The position numbers were made by a program, and so were the translations under genes. Below are positions 1-8,761 of a stretch of 50,644 nucleotides of DNA, one piece after another. Source of the stretch: Actinomycetota bacterium (GTDB lineage Bacteria > Actinomycetota > Acidimicrobiia > Acidimicrobiales > JAMDDE01); assembly GCA_023489235.1 (NCBI GenBank), contig JAMDDE010000002.1, forward strand, positions 1 to 50,644, given 5' to 3'. Position 1 is the first letter of the stretch. The number at the start of each line of letters is the position of its first letter. The notes beneath the pieces are model-generated. The model made no database searches, was not told the origin of the DNA, and saw nothing but the letters and a program-made list of their open reading frames with translations.

Positions 1-1169
1 TTGTCGTTGCACTGGGCAGCCAGGCCGGAGAGTCCGGATGGATTGCCCGGTCGGGTGTCGCAGATGCGGGTGGGGGCGGGAAGAGGGGTGTAAGCGAGCA
101 TGGAGGAGGAGGTAGGAGAGGAGGCAGTTCCTACAACTATGTTCGTCTCGTCACCACCTACGCAAAGCGTGGTAGAAGGACAGGACATTGCCCACATCGG
201 TGGGTGGGAAGGGTCTACCGGTCCGGAAATGGACCAGGAACTCGAGTTAGTTGGATCCGTCGAGGTTAAAATGTAGTTTCCGTCATCTCCTGCTACACAA
301 AATGATGTTGTAGCACATGAGACAGATTGCACTCCATAGCTGGTGTCGACTACTTCCTCGTTCCAAGATGAGGGGTTAGTAGGACTCGTCGAGGCAATCA
401 AATAACCAACCCCTCCGTTGTAGCCCGAAGCAACACAAAATCCCGAACCAACCGGGCAAGACAAGGAGGTCAAATTACTTATGTTGGCGTAGTAGGAAAT
501 CCAGTTCGATGGATCTCTCCAGTTGGATGTAGCTATTATGGTGGCGTTGGTAGCTAGTGCCACACAAGTAGAGTTTCCTAGACAAGCAAGCTGGCCAAAA
601 CTTCCGCCACTTGCCGCTACAGAGGTGCTTGACCACGCAGAGGCTCCACCGGTGGGGTCAGTGGAAGAAAGAAGATTGCCAGCACTATCCCCTGCCAAGC
701 ATAGAGAGGTGTTAGGACACGATACCCCGTCAATGGCGGTACTGCCATCCACATTCACCACTGACCACGCAGAGGCTCCACCGGTGGGATCAGTGGAGTA
801 CACGATATTACCAACGCTATCTACCGCCAGACAGAACGAAGCGGTAGGACAGGAGATGGCATTTATGGAATTGGATCCATCCACATCCACCACTGACCAC
901 GCAGAGGCTCCACCGGTGGGGTCAGTGGAGTACACGATATCACCCGCGATATTGCCCGCAGCACAGAACGAAGTGGTGGGACAGGATACCGATGTGATAC
1001 TGCTGGTATAAAGTTTGGCCACCGTCCAAGTAAGCGAGGGAGTACTTGAAGTACTCACAGACTGAGCTCCTGCTGGCGTACTGATGCCTATGACTGCTCC
1101 CATGCTCATCAATATGCCGCTAAGAACAGTAAGGATATTCCTACTTATTCTAAGAATACTGCCATTCAT
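1..1169 (-). CDS. Secreted repeat protein, beta-propeller-like (3' end outside window)
   Basis: This is a reading frame on the minus strand with ATG at 1169-1167 and GAGAGGG about 8 nt upstream; it runs off the left edge, so at least 389 residues are present. The N-terminus is a Sec signal peptide: a short basic stretch, a hydrophobic core, then an ATPAGA-like cleavage region ending in PAGA|QS at about residue 36. The body repeats a unit with SCPTTSFCAAG-type cysteine strands and the phrase STDPTGGASAWS. Three copies of the latter are spaced exactly 132 nt (44 residues) apart, at plus-strand positions 631, 763 and 895. More divergent units follow. The visible end contains RICDTRPGNPSGLSG, a segment I associate with surface proteins of Acidimicrobiia. 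Paired cysteines in each unit suggest disulfides, so the protein is probably extracellular. Ligand and function are unknown. Confidence 0.8.
   Translation of the reverse strand, partial: MNGSILRISRNILTVLSGILMSMGAVIGISTPAGAQSVSTSSTPSLTWTVAKLYTSSITSVSCPTTSFCAAGNIAGDIVYSTDPTGGASAWSVVDVDGSNSINAISCPTASFCLAVDSVGNIVYSTDPTGGASAWSVVNVDGSTAIDGVSCPNTSLCLAGDSAGNLLSSTDPTGGASAWSSTSVAASGGSFGQLACLGNSTCVALATNATIIATSNWRDPSNWISYYANISNLTSLSCPVGSGFCVASGYNGGVGYLIASTSPTNPSSWNEEVVDTSYGVQSVSCATTSFCVAGDDGNYILTSTDPTNSSSWSISGPVDPSHPPMWAMSCPSTTLCVGGDETNIVVGTASSPTSSSMLAYTPLPAPTRICDTRPGNPSGLSGLAAQCND
631..1010 (-). repeat. Three in-frame 132-nt repeats inside the secreted protein gene
   Basis: The block GACCACGCAGAGGCTCCACC starts at 631, 763 and 895 on the plus strand, an exact 132-nt period. 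The flanking codons of the copies at 763 and 895 are also closely similar. The near-identity at DNA level suggests recent duplication of a 44-residue blade-like unit. Confidence 0.85.
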
Positions 1170-1767
1170 TGAACACCCTCTCATTTCCAATTGCCTGAGT
1201 TACAGAAGGTTTTACCTGAAGGGAGTGGTACGAAGAGCCACTCCGTTGCTGAAGTTCAAACTTGGATCCAGTAGCCCCCATGAACACTTGCTCATAGCTT
1301 TCTTTCAGCTTGATTCGATGGAAGCTTACATCCTTTCCTCATTTGGTGCACCTACTTCTATTGGCTTGGTTGCTAAACTTTCCTAGATAACCACCTATTC
1401 GCACAGGCCGTAAGAGTCGTTCACTCCTTTCCTGTGGAGTAAGAGCCAGACCGGGGTAGGTCGAGGAAATTCTTTGCATGATTACTTGGACGATACGAGC
1501 TCAAGAATGTTACATCCGGAACAGAGATAAAAAACAAGAATAAAAAATTTCTCCTACCCCTCCAGTTGATATCACTGGTGGATACGACTCAGATGCTCTT
1601 GGGAAGATAGATCCCACTCACAGGCAACATACCACTAGGTGGCTCACAGCAATTACTGTTCCAACTACGAGGCAAAAGGCTATAACTGAGATGGTGTCAC
1701 ATGCCAATAAGGGACTCACCAGAGTTACTCTTCCAAATCCTGCACAAATGCTAGGTTTTTAACATTT
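1170..1767. other. Intergenic region, mostly empty
   Basis: This 598-nt stretch lies between the start of the secreted protein gene and the 3' end of recR. It should carry the promoter of the secreted protein gene, but I cannot pick one with confidence. An open frame on the plus strand from 1544 to the TAA at 1760-1762 (about 72 codons) has no ATG near its beginning and resembles no family I know. It may be chance or a gene remnant. No RNA gene or clear terminator was seen. Confidence 0.5.
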
Positions 1768-2388
1768 TCAAGTTGCTATCTCTCTCCTTCCAGCCAATGC
1801 ATAGCTCAAAGTCAGTTCATCTGCGTACTCCAGATCGCTTCCCACTGGAACTCCACTAGCTATTCGGGTGACCTTCACGCCCAATGGTTTTACTATCTGA
1901 GCCAGGTACATAGCCGTCGCCTCACCCTCTATATTGAGGTTGGTACATAAAATGACCTCTTCAATGCCTCCCTCGTTAATGCGTGCAATCAACTCACGAA
2001 CTTTCAACTGTTCGGGACCAACTCCATCGATCGGTCGGATCGACCCATGCAACACATGGTAAGTGCCATGGAAGTCCTTGGACCTCTCCAATGCCGCTAC
2101 ATCTCTCGGATCTTCCACCACGCAAATAACAGAGTGATCTCGCTGTGGATCAGAACAAATTGGACAGAGTTCACTATCGGCCACATTGAAACAACGTTCA
2201 CACAAGCGCATACGCTCTTTAAGGTCCACGATGGCATTGGCTAAACGCACTGCATCCTCCTTGGGGGCGTTCAAAATGAAAAAAGCCATCCTCTGTGCTG
2301 ATTTTTGTCCAACTCCAGGAAACTTGGTGAACTCCTCTATGAGAGTCCTAACTGGAGCGGCATAACTGGAACTTTCTGTGCCCTCCAT
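1768..2388 (-). CDS. recR: Recombination mediator RecR
   Basis: RecR acts with RecF and RecO to load RecA on gapped DNA. The 206-residue length is normal for the family. An N-terminal helix-hairpin-helix (FPGVGQKSAQRMAF, about residues 23-36) is followed by a C4 zinc finger with C63, C66, C75 and C78. A Toprim domain starts near VICVVEDPRD (about residue 86), and the C-terminal Walker-B-like segment is also present. The ATG at 2388 directly abuts the TAA of ybaB at 2389-2391, so the two are probably translationally linked. The order dnaX-ybaB-recR is the widely conserved arrangement in bacteria, and here it forms one minus-strand operon with an extra small membrane protein gene. Confidence 0.97.
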   Translation of the reverse strand: MEGTESSSYAAPVRTLIEEFTKFPGVGQKSAQRMAFFILNAPKEDAVRLANAIVDLKERMRLCERCFNVADSELCPICSDPQRDHSVICVVEDPRDVAALERSKDFHGTYHVLHGSIRPIDGVGPEQLKVRELIARINEGGIEEVILCTNLNIEGEATAMYLAQIVKPLGVKVTRIASGVPVGSDLEYADELTLSYALAGRREIAT

Positions 2389-2877
2389 TTACTTACCTTC
2401 TTCCTCTTCAGCCTCGGAGATGGAAATCTCCTTCGAATGTGCATGGTGGTGAGGAGATGCGCTCCTTTGAGCCTCAATCGATGGCTCTGTTTCCGTTCGG
2501 AACATACCTCCAAGCAAATCGTTGAGCATCTGGGAAAGGTCGTTAGCACCCGAATTACTCAAAACCGATCCAGCTATAGAAGCAAGGTCTGAAAGAGGGC
2601 TACTGTCCAACATCCTTCTCCCTCTCTCGCCAGCTTGTTCTATAACGTCGCGTATAGCAGCCAAAACCAAATCTTCCAGTAACCCTGGATCCGACGGATC
2701 GATGACCGACGGATCTATATGCACTGAACGAATCTCCAGGGATGGCGTAGCTACTATCTTCACCACTCCTCCCCCTGAGCTTGCTTCAATAGTTTCTCCA
2801 CTTATTCCTTGGATCTGTTGGCTCATACGCTGAGCTTGATCCAACAACTTGAAGAACTCGTCCTGCTCCTCGGTCAT
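2389..2877 (-). CDS. ybaB: YbaB/EbfC nucleoid-associated protein
   Basis: This small DNA-binding protein family forms dimers that bend or bridge DNA and is almost always encoded between dnaX and recR. Residues 1-100 match the family: an N-terminal helix (AQRMSQQIQGI), a GGGVVKIVA strand, and the HIDPSVIDPSDPGLLEDLVL block. At 162 residues it is longer than the usual ~105. The extra C-terminal tail contains a histidine-rich patch (SPHHHAHS) and an acidic end (EAEEEEGK) of unknown role. Its ATG at 2877 overlaps the stop of the upstream small gene (TGATG), which shows translational coupling. Confidence 0.93.
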   Translation of the reverse strand: MTEEQDEFFKLLDQAQRMSQQIQGISGETIEASSGGGVVKIVATPSLEIRSVHIDPSVIDPSDPGLLEDLVLAAIRDVIEQAGERGRRMLDSSPLSDLASIAGSVLSNSGANDLSQMLNDLLGGMFRTETEPSIEAQRSASPHHHAHSKEISISEAEEEEGK

Positions 2878-3152
2878 CAGCTCACGCGCCGCGATACTCC
2901 TACCTGAAGGCGGGAGGGGAGCAGCGCTTCCTCCTTTCGTTCGTACCGTAGATAACGTTGATACCCTTGACCACTAGACCTTAAGTAGCCTCTCTGAACC
3001 TTGGGTAGCACCTCCGACAACAACCACACTAGGCCAATACAAATCCACGTAGATACACCTAGATAGCCTCCGGCTACGACCAAGATACGCCTCACAACTC
3101 CCCCGGCTTCAGCTATGGAGAGGATGTCGTCATGATCCAACAAACTCGACAA
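2877..3152 (-). CDS. Small single-span membrane protein in the dnaX-recR operon
   Basis: This 91-residue protein starts with TTG at 3152-3150, 11 nt after the dnaX stop; its stop overlaps the ybaB ATG as TGATG. It has one strongly hydrophobic segment at about residues 23-47 (ILVVAGGYLGV to GLVWLLSEV) followed by a basic tail rich in arginine and tyrosine, so the C-terminus probably lies in the cytoplasm. I do not recognise a family. The tight packing between dnaX and ybaB, and the coupling on its 3' side, argue that it is real rather than a chance frame. The start is uncertain because the ribosome binding site is weak. Confidence 0.6.
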   Translation of the reverse strand: MSSLLDHDDILSIAEAGGVVRRILVVAGGYLGVSTWICIGLVWLLSEVLPKVQRGYLRSSGQGYQRYLRYERKEEALLPSRLQVGVSRRVS

Positions 3153-3163
3153 TATAGGGGATC

Positions 3164-5197
3164 TCAGCTCTTGATCTCCTCAGCCCCTGGAAAGACCCTC
3201 TGTATGTGATCTTCGAGACCAACCATGATCGTTGGGTCCCCCGGATCCGTGACATCTGTATCACTAACCGATTTCAAGTGATCACCATCCAAAAATTCCT
3301 GGATCTCTTCGATGGACTCACCATCGTGATCATTGAGTCCTTCCGGGGGGAGACCTTCATAGTCAGAGCTCAAGCGTTCGAAACTGTCATATGAATATGC
3401 CTCTACATCGGCCTCCGGACTTCCAGCGCCCTTGAGCATCTTGAAAACTCTGCCGTCGTCTACTACGACCTTCAGAGTTATGCGTTTTTTAAGGTATTTC
3501 GATAGTTCAGCCTCTACCTCTTGCTTCGCTCTATCGCACTTGAGCTGGTAAAAAGGATCGACTACAGCAAATATCCCGGTGTTGTCATCCTCGACCCCAA
3601 TGAACCGACCCATCCCGTACCAACGACGCAAGGATGGATGAAGAGCAGGAAGTACCTGATCACCCCATACTTTGACAAGCTGATCGCGAGTCAGATATTG
3701 AGAATGAGCAACATCTCCGACATCCAGGGGGGAGATGTGGTGATCCTCCGGCTGGCCCTCTGGCTCATTCGAACTTGTCAGTTCGCTACTCCTCTTCTTC
3801 CTGGGAGAGCGTTTGAAAGCACCGAGAGCTGCCCTGGGTTCGAAGACTCGGGGTTCAGCTGCCTCGTCCTGTGGCTCCGCTGTCTTGTCCTGTGACAACC
3901 CATCCTGATGAGACAACTCAAGGGAGCTATCCTCCAATACAGCACTTTCGACAGGCTGCCTATCCACACCTGCAATCCTCGAACTCGAGCTGGCCGAGTC
4001 TCTCGATGGCCTGGAGGGAGAAACGGTTGAAGACTGAGCAGATGATCTGGGTTCGTTCAGAGATAGCTTGACTGTTTGAACAACTTGTTCGAGCCTACTC
4101 ATCCTCTCTGCAAGAGCCTCCAGTGAAGTGTCCAGCTCTGGATGGGTCAAGCGAGCAATAGCAGTTTCCAGGCACGTATAAGGATCTGCTGCCTCATGCA
4201 TTCTGGAGGTAGCCTCACCCAAGACCTCGACCGCCCTCACCAAACCTGCCAGACCTATCCTTCCTGCCTGCATTGCCAGCGTGTCCCTCCCCGCACCACT
4301 CACTTCCACGAGTTCAGGAGCTAGCAACAACAGGTACCCTTGTCGCAATCGTTCAGTGAGCATAGTGGCGAGGGTCCGCATATCGTCCCCACGACGCCGT
4401 CCACGTTCCAAGCCAATCAAAGCAGAGGAGGCGTCCTGTTGCGAAATAGCTTCTACTATGCCCAAGACTACCTCGTCATAAGGGTCTGCCTCGGCACCCG
4501 AGAGAACCACCTGGTCAAGGAGGCATAGGGCATCACGCGCAGACCCGTGCGCCCTGGAGGTTGCCAGAGACAGTGCCTCAGGTGACAGCTGAAGCCCTTC
4601 GGCGGAGCTCACCTCTTGGAGCAAATCCGCCACGGTGTCCTCGGAGAGAAGATGGAACTCATAACTCTGAGTTCTCGAGCGTACGGTAGGAAGCACCTTG
4701 GTCGGCTCGGTGGTGGCCAATACGAACACCACATGTGAAGGTGGTTCCTCCAAAGTCTTCAACAATGCATTGGAAGCAGCTACGGACAGCATGTGCACTT
4801 CGTCGATTATGTATACCTCATACCGGCCCGGCGTGCCGAAGGCTACATGGGAAATGAGTTCCCTCATGGCATCCACACCGTTGTTGGATGCAGCATCCAA
4901 CTCATGGACGTTGAAGCTCCGTCCAGTCGATATCTCCTCGCAAGAGGGGCAAGAGCCACAGGGTTCGCCATCATCCAGTGCAGAACAGGAGAGCGCCTTA
5001 GCCAAGATACGCGCCGTGGAGGTCTTGCCTGTTCCTCTTGGTCCACTGAACAGGTAGGCATGCGCGACACGTCCTGTCCTCACTGCATTGCGCAGAGCTT
5101 GGACTACATGATCCTGGCCCTTGACCTCACTGAATCGTTGCGGCCGATACCGCCTGTAAAGAGACTGATAAGGTTGTTCTTCCGTCGTCACCGCCAT
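3164..5197 (-). CDS. dnaX: DNA polymerase III subunit gamma/tau
   Basis: DnaX is the ATPase of the clamp loader that places the beta clamp at the replication fork. It has Walker A GPRGTGKTS at residues 52-60, a zinc module (C71, C80, C83, C86), Walker B IIDEVHML at about 130-137, and the LEEPP sensor region near 149-153. A Ser/Pro-rich, low-complexity linker follows at about 385-480. A C-terminal domain of about 150 residues (LTRDQLVKVWGDQVLPAL and onward) resembles the actinobacterial tau end. The 677-residue length fits a full tau. I found no in-register slippery heptamer for a gamma form. The start has an ideal AAGGAGG about 11 nt upstream. It is the first gene of the dnaX-(membrane protein)-ybaB-recR operon. 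Confidence 0.96.
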   Translation of the reverse strand: MAVTTEEQPYQSLYRRYRPQRFSEVKGQDHVVQALRNAVRTGRVAHAYLFSGPRGTGKTSTARILAKALSCSALDDGEPCGSCPSCEEISTGRSFNVHELDAASNNGVDAMRELISHVAFGTPGRYEVYIIDEVHMLSVAASNALLKTLEEPPSHVVFVLATTEPTKVLPTVRSRTQSYEFHLLSEDTVADLLQEVSSAEGLQLSPEALSLATSRAHGSARDALCLLDQVVLSGAEADPYDEVVLGIVEAISQQDASSALIGLERGRRRGDDMRTLATMLTERLRQGYLLLLAPELVEVSGAGRDTLAMQAGRIGLAGLVRAVEVLGEATSRMHEAADPYTCLETAIARLTHPELDTSLEALAERMSRLEQVVQTVKLSLNEPRSSAQSSTVSPSRPSRDSASSSSRIAGVDRQPVESAVLEDSSLELSHQDGLSQDKTAEPQDEAAEPRVFEPRAALGAFKRSPRKKRSSELTSSNEPEGQPEDHHISPLDVGDVAHSQYLTRDQLVKVWGDQVLPALHPSLRRWYGMGRFIGVEDDNTGIFAVVDPFYQLKCDRAKQEVEAELSKYLKKRITLKVVVDDGRVFKMLKGAGSPEADVEAYSYDSFERLSSDYEGLPPEGLNDHDGESIEEIQEFLDGDHLKSVSDTDVTDPGDPTIMVGLEDHIQRVFPGAEEIKS

Positions 5198-5384
5198 GAA
5201 GAGCTAACCTCCTTGGGTGGTAACGAACCTTCAGCCTTGTTTGTAATTTCTGCAAGTGTATTCTCTGCAAGGCAATAACCGAGAGCACAACTGCCGAACA
5301 AGTTCACTCCCATTATCCAATGACAACATAAGTCGCCGTGGAAAACACCGATAAAGCACTAATTCGGTCATCAACCATTATCGG
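5198..5384 (-). promoter_or_regulatory. Leader of dnaX with strong ribosome binding site
   Basis: This 187-nt gap lies between the thiolase stop and the dnaX start. On the minus strand AAGGAGG sits at about 5208-5214 before the ATG at 5197. A promoter must lie further upstream, but several AT-rich hexamer pairs are equally good and none stands out. Confidence 0.4.
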
Positions 5385-6572
5385 TCACTGTGGCAGGCAG
5401 CGTAGGATTAGAGCATCGCCTTGTCCTCCACCACCACAAAGAGCTGCTGCTCCTAGATCACCTCCGCGCCTACGCAGCTCCATGAGCAGAGTGAGGGCAA
5501 GCCGTGTTCCCGACATCCCTATCGGATGTCCAAGGGCAATGGCTCCCCCATTGGGGTTGACTATCGACTCGTCTATACCTAGATCATCCATCGAGGCAAG
5601 ACCTACTACAGCAAATGCCTCATTTATCTCGAACAAATCAATTTGCCCTAGTGACAGACCAGATTTCTCCAATGCTTTGCGGATGGCGTTAGAGGGCTGG
5701 AGGAGAAGCGAGGCATCTGGACCAGCGACTTGACCGTAACCAACTACTTCCCCTAGAGGAGCAACACCAAGTGATTCCGCTGCTCTCTTCGAAGCAAGAA
5801 CTACCGCTGCCGCACCGTCTGATATCTGACTGGCATTTCCAGCTGTAATAGTTCCATCTTTGTCAAATGCTGGCTTGAGCTTGGCCAGTGATTCAACTGT
5901 GGTATCCGGTCGTACACCTTCGTCAGTATCGAACATCACTGGCTCACCTTTGCGCTGAGGAACAGCGACCGGTACTATTTCATCAGCGAAATATCCTTCC
6001 TTGATTGCTCGAGCTGCTCTCTCATGAGAGAGCGCCGCGAAGGCATCCTGACGCTCTCTGGATATACGCGCCTCACGATTGTAATGATCAGTACCAGCCC
6101 CCATGGCACAGTGATCAAAGGCGCAGAAGAGACCGTCGTACATCATGGCATCGATCACCGCTGCATCTCCCATGCGATACCCTGCTCTAGCACCGGGAAG
6201 CAGGTAGGGGGCCTGAGTCATTGACTCCATGCCTCCAGCTACCACTATGTCTGCATCGCCAGCTTGAATCATTTGATCAGCCAAGTAGATAGCGTTCAAT
6301 CCGGAAAGACATACCTTGTTGACTGTGGTTGCTGGCGTTGTCATAGGTATGCCTGCAGCAACAGCTGCCTGACGAGCAGTTATCTGACCTTGGCCAGCTT
6401 GAAGAACTTGGCCCATGAAGACATAGTCCACTTGATCGAGTGCAACTCTCGATCGTTCACAAGCAGCCTTGATAGCTATACCCCCCAGCTGCATGGCTGT
6501 CATCGACGCCAATGCACCAGAAAGCTTACCAATAGGAGTCCTTGCACCCGCTATAACTACCGAACCTGGCAT
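5385..6572 (-). CDS. phaA: Acetyl-CoA C-acetyltransferase (thiolase)
   Basis: This enzyme condenses two acetyl-CoA to acetoacetyl-CoA, the entry step to the ethylmalonyl-CoA pathway, or the reverse in beta-oxidation. From the ATG at 6572 it has 395 residues, the usual length. The nucleophile lies in VNKVCLSG (C88). The catalytic His is in [11 protein letters not shown] (H349) and the second Cys in LCGGGGQGD (C379). I chose 6572 because GGAGG lies 4 nt upstream and [15 protein letters not shown] is the canonical N-terminus; the frame is open 25 codons further but has no ribosome site there. It is transcribed divergently from ccr with 239 nt between. The assignment to the biosynthetic direction comes from the neighbours. 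Confidence 0.93.
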   Translation of the reverse strand: MPGSVVIAGARTPIGKLSGALASMTAMQLGGIAIKAACERSRVALDQVDYVFMGQVLQAGQGQITARQAAVAAGIPMTTPATTVNKVCLSGLNAIYLADQMIQAGDADIVVAGGMESMTQAPYLLPGARAGYRMGDAAVIDAMMYDGLFCAFDHCAMGAGTDHYNREARISRERQDAFAALSHERAARAIKEGYFADEIVPVAVPQRKGEPVMFDTDEGVRPDTTVESLAKLKPAFDKDGTITAGNASQISDGAAAVVLASKRAAESLGVAPLGEVVGYGQVAGPDASLLLQPSNAIRKALEKSGLSLGQIDLFEINEAFAVVGLASMDDLGIDESIVNPNGGAIALGHPIGMSGTRLALTLLMELRRRGGDLGAAALCGGGGQGDALILRCLPQ

Positions 6573-6777
6573 TGCACCTCCAAACGAGCTGTTGAAACAA
6601 GCCGCTGCCCGGACCTTTCGGTCTCTTACGGCCAGTCGGTTATGCAACTACAATACGACGACTGCAACAAGCAAGACACTGTCACCTGTACTCTTCATTG
6701 TATTCCTCAACCGACCCCAGTGCTAGAGGAGGATTCCTATCAGCAATAGTTCTAGCATGGGCTCGGAGTAGTTTCGC

Positions 6778-6811
6778 TTGCATTAGCAATCACATACGCT
6801 ATCTTCTTCAT
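6778..6811 (+). promoter_or_regulatory. Promoter of ccr giving a leaderless mRNA
   Basis: A -35 TTGCAT at 6778-6783, a 16-nt spacer and a -10 TATCTT at 6800-6805 are followed by six bases and then the ATG of ccr at 6812. A start site seven bases after the -10 would coincide with the A of the ATG. No Shine-Dalgarno sequence is present in the interval, which fits leaderless translation. Confidence 0.6.
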
Positions 6812-8179
6812 ATGCAAGCATTTCGCGAGGCCATCCTTAATGGAGCAAGTGGAGAGGAGATAGGGGCCATACCCTTACCCGACCACTACCGGGCAGCTAC
6901 CGTTCACCGAGATGAAGTGGGGATGTTCGAAGGTCTCCCTTCGGCAGAAAAAGATCCTAGATTATCACTTCATGTAGAAGAGGTTCCCGTTCCGGAGCTA
7001 GCCCCAGATGAGGCTTACATAGCCGTTATGGCTAGCGCCATAAACTTCAACACGGTATGGTCCTCGATCTTTGAACCACTTCCTACCTTCTCCTTCCTGG
7101 AGCGCCTAGGAAGAGAGAGCAGATGGGGTGCTCGTCACGACCTCCCTTACCACGTCCTAGGCTCAGATGCTTCAGGAGTGGTCATACGGGTCGGATCAGC
7201 GGTACGACACTGGAAACCAGGGGACAAAGTAGTTCTACACTGCAACTACGTAGACGATCAGGACCCTTCTGCTCACCACGACTCCATGCTTGCTGCCAAT
7301 CAACGAATATGGGGGTATGAGTCCAACTTCGGTGGCTTAGCAGATCTAACTGTGGTCAAAGCCAATCAGATAATGCCCAAGCCAGCTCATCTCACTTGGG
7401 AGGAGGCGGCAGTAAATGCGTTGTGCAACTCCACCTCCTATCGCATGCTCGTCTCCAGAAGTGGGGCAGATATGAAACAAGGAGATGTGGTCTTGATATG
7501 GGGTGCTACAGGTGGACTGGGCGGATATGCAGTTCAATACGTCTTGAACGGTGGTGGGATACCAGTAGGGGTGGTTAGCTCAGAGGACAAGGTCCAGCTC
7601 TTAAAGGAAATGGGCTGTGAAGCTGTGATAAACAGGCGGGCCAAGAACTACCGTTTCTGGAAGGACGACCATACCCAGGATGAGTCGGAGTGGCGCCGTT
7701 TCGGGAAGGACATCCGGGCCTTGGTGAACGAGGATCCAGATATCGTATTCGAGCACCCTGGAAGAACGACCATGGGAGCCTCTGTTTTCGTGACAAAGCG
7801 GGGGGGAACCATAGTAACTTGTGCCGCAACTTCAGGGTACTTGGTAGAGTACGACAACAGGCATTTATGGATGAAACTGAAGTCAATCAAGTCAAGCCAC
7901 TTCGCCAACTACCAAGAGGCGTGGGAGGCTAATCGTTTGGTCTGTCTGGGCAAGATCAACCCTACCCTTTCAGTGTGCTATCCATTGGAACAAGTAGGTG
8001 AAGCCGCTTACCAAGTGCATCACAACCTTCATGAAGGGAAGATCGCTGTACTGGCTCTTGCCCCCACGGAAGGACTCGGTATAGACGACTACGCCCTCAG
8101 GGAAAAGATAGGTGAGGATAAGTTGAACATATTCCGCAGACATGCAAGCAGGCAACGTGAGCAAGCCTCTACTGACTGA
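6812..8179 (+). CDS. ccr: Crotonyl-CoA carboxylase/reductase
   Basis: This enzyme reductively carboxylates crotonyl-CoA with CO2 and NADPH to (2S)-ethylmalonyl-CoA, the signature step of the ethylmalonyl-CoA pathway. It is a medium-chain dehydrogenase/reductase of 455 residues from the ATG at 6812. Visible family marks are NFNTVWSSIFEPLPTF, HVLGSDASGVV, KANQIMPKPAHLTWEEAA, the NADPH loop WGATGGLGGYA, FEHPGR, and SSHFANYQEAWEAN. Of the four CO2-pocket residues described for the Kitasatospora enzyme, the Asn (NFNTVW), Glu (WGYES) and His (SSHFAN) are present, but the Phe before the Glu is Tyr. The frame is open upstream, but MQAFREAIL matches the family N-terminus and a leaderless promoter ends exactly there. 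The epimerase gene overlaps its 3' end. Confidence 0.95.
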   Translation: MQAFREAILNGASGEEIGAIPLPDHYRAATVHRDEVGMFEGLPSAEKDPRLSLHVEEVPVPELAPDEAYIAVMASAINFNTVWSSIFEPLPTFSFLERLGRESRWGARHDLPYHVLGSDASGVVIRVGSAVRHWKPGDKVVLHCNYVDDQDPSAHHDSMLAANQRIWGYESNFGGLADLTVVKANQIMPKPAHLTWEEAAVNALCNSTSYRMLVSRSGADMKQGDVVLIWGATGGLGGYAVQYVLNGGGIPVGVVSSEDKVQLLKEMGCEAVINRRAKNYRFWKDDHTQDESEWRRFGKDIRALVNEDPDIVFEHPGRTTMGASVFVTKRGGTIVTCAATSGYLVEYDNRHLWMKLKSIKSSHFANYQEAWEANRLVCLGKINPTLSVCYPLEQVGEAAYQVHHNLHEGKIAVLALAPTEGLGIDDYALREKIGEDKLNIFRRHASRQREQASTD

Positions 8180-8570
8180 GATAGACCACATTGCCATAGC
8201 TGTATCCGACCTCGAGTCAGCTATTTCATGGTACGAGACGATGTTCGGAGCGACAGTAACCCATCGAGAGATGGTCACGCGTGACGGAGTGGAAGAGGCG
8301 CTGTTAGCCGTTGCGGACTCCTACATACAGCTCATCTCCCCTAGGCAACGCGACTCCTCAGTGGCAAAGTTTCTTGAACGGCATGGAGAGGGAATCCATC
8401 ACGTCGGTTACCGGGTGGACAACGTGGAGTCAACCTTGGAACATCTCCGTGAGGCTGGAGCAAGGCTCATCGACACCACCGGACGACCTGGGTCAAGAGG
8501 AACTACGGTGGCCTTCGTTCACCCACGTGGTTCGTTCGGCACTCTCATAGAGCTAGTAGAGGTGCATTGA
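8142..8570 (+). CDS. mce: Methylmalonyl-CoA/ethylmalonyl-CoA epimerase
   Basis: It interconverts the (2S) and (2R) forms of methylmalonyl-CoA, and of ethylmalonyl-CoA in organisms with Ccr and Ecm. It belongs to the vicinal oxygen chelate fold. The metal ligands are visible as the His in TEIDHIAIAVSDL, the His pair region GIHHVGYRV, and the Glu in TLIELVEVH. Its 142 residues match the family. The ATG at 8142 lies inside the 3' end of ccr (38-nt overlap). An alternative GTG at 8157 would shorten the overlap, and neither has a strong ribosome site. Overlap with ccr implies co-transcription, so ethylmalonyl-CoA made by Ccr can be passed on for the mutase encoded at 10616-12712. Confidence 0.92.
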   Translation: MQAGNVSKPLLTEIDHIAIAVSDLESAISWYETMFGATVTHREMVTRDGVEEALLAVADSYIQLISPRQRDSSVAKFLERHGEGIHHVGYRVDNVESTLEHLREAGARLIDTTGRPGSRGTTVAFVHPRGSFGTLIELVEVH

Positions 8571-8601
8571 GCACTGATCTACCTCTCCACCACTGCTAAT
8601 A

Positions 8602-8658
8602 GCAGATCCACCTACTGCTCGAGAAGGCAGATCCACCTACTGCTCGAGAAGGCAGATC
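8602..8658 (+). repeat. Tandem 25-nt direct repeat upstream of pccB
   Basis: The 25-nt unit beginning GCAGATCCACCTACTGCTCG occurs perfectly at 8602-8626 and 8627-8651 and is followed by a partial third copy (GCAGATC, 8652-8658). It lies in the 190-nt gap between the epimerase and pccB. Each unit contains CTGC and GCAG arms able to pair. It may be a regulator site or a slippage duplication. Confidence 0.8.
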
Positions 8659-8761
8659 GGACGTTACTACGACTCAAGCAGATGATGCGGGCCTAGAGCG
8701 AGATCGGTACTTCAAGCTATCTGTTGGAAGAAGAGCAGCAAAACGCCTAGGCTGCTAAGGC

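Noticed and set aside
523-1011. Long plus-strand open frame with repeats
   Set aside because: It is the antisense shadow of the secreted repeat protein. The minus frame has a signal peptide, paired cysteines and a ribosome site.
1544-1762. Plus-strand open frame ending in TAA at 1760
   Set aside because: No start codon near its beginning, no ribosome site, no family resemblance. Kept only as a note in the intergenic entry.
3480-3495. A-run in dnaX as a programmed frameshift site for a gamma subunit
   Set aside because: The minus-strand run reads CTT AAA AAA CGC, not in the X XXY YYZ register, and it lies too far toward the C-terminus.
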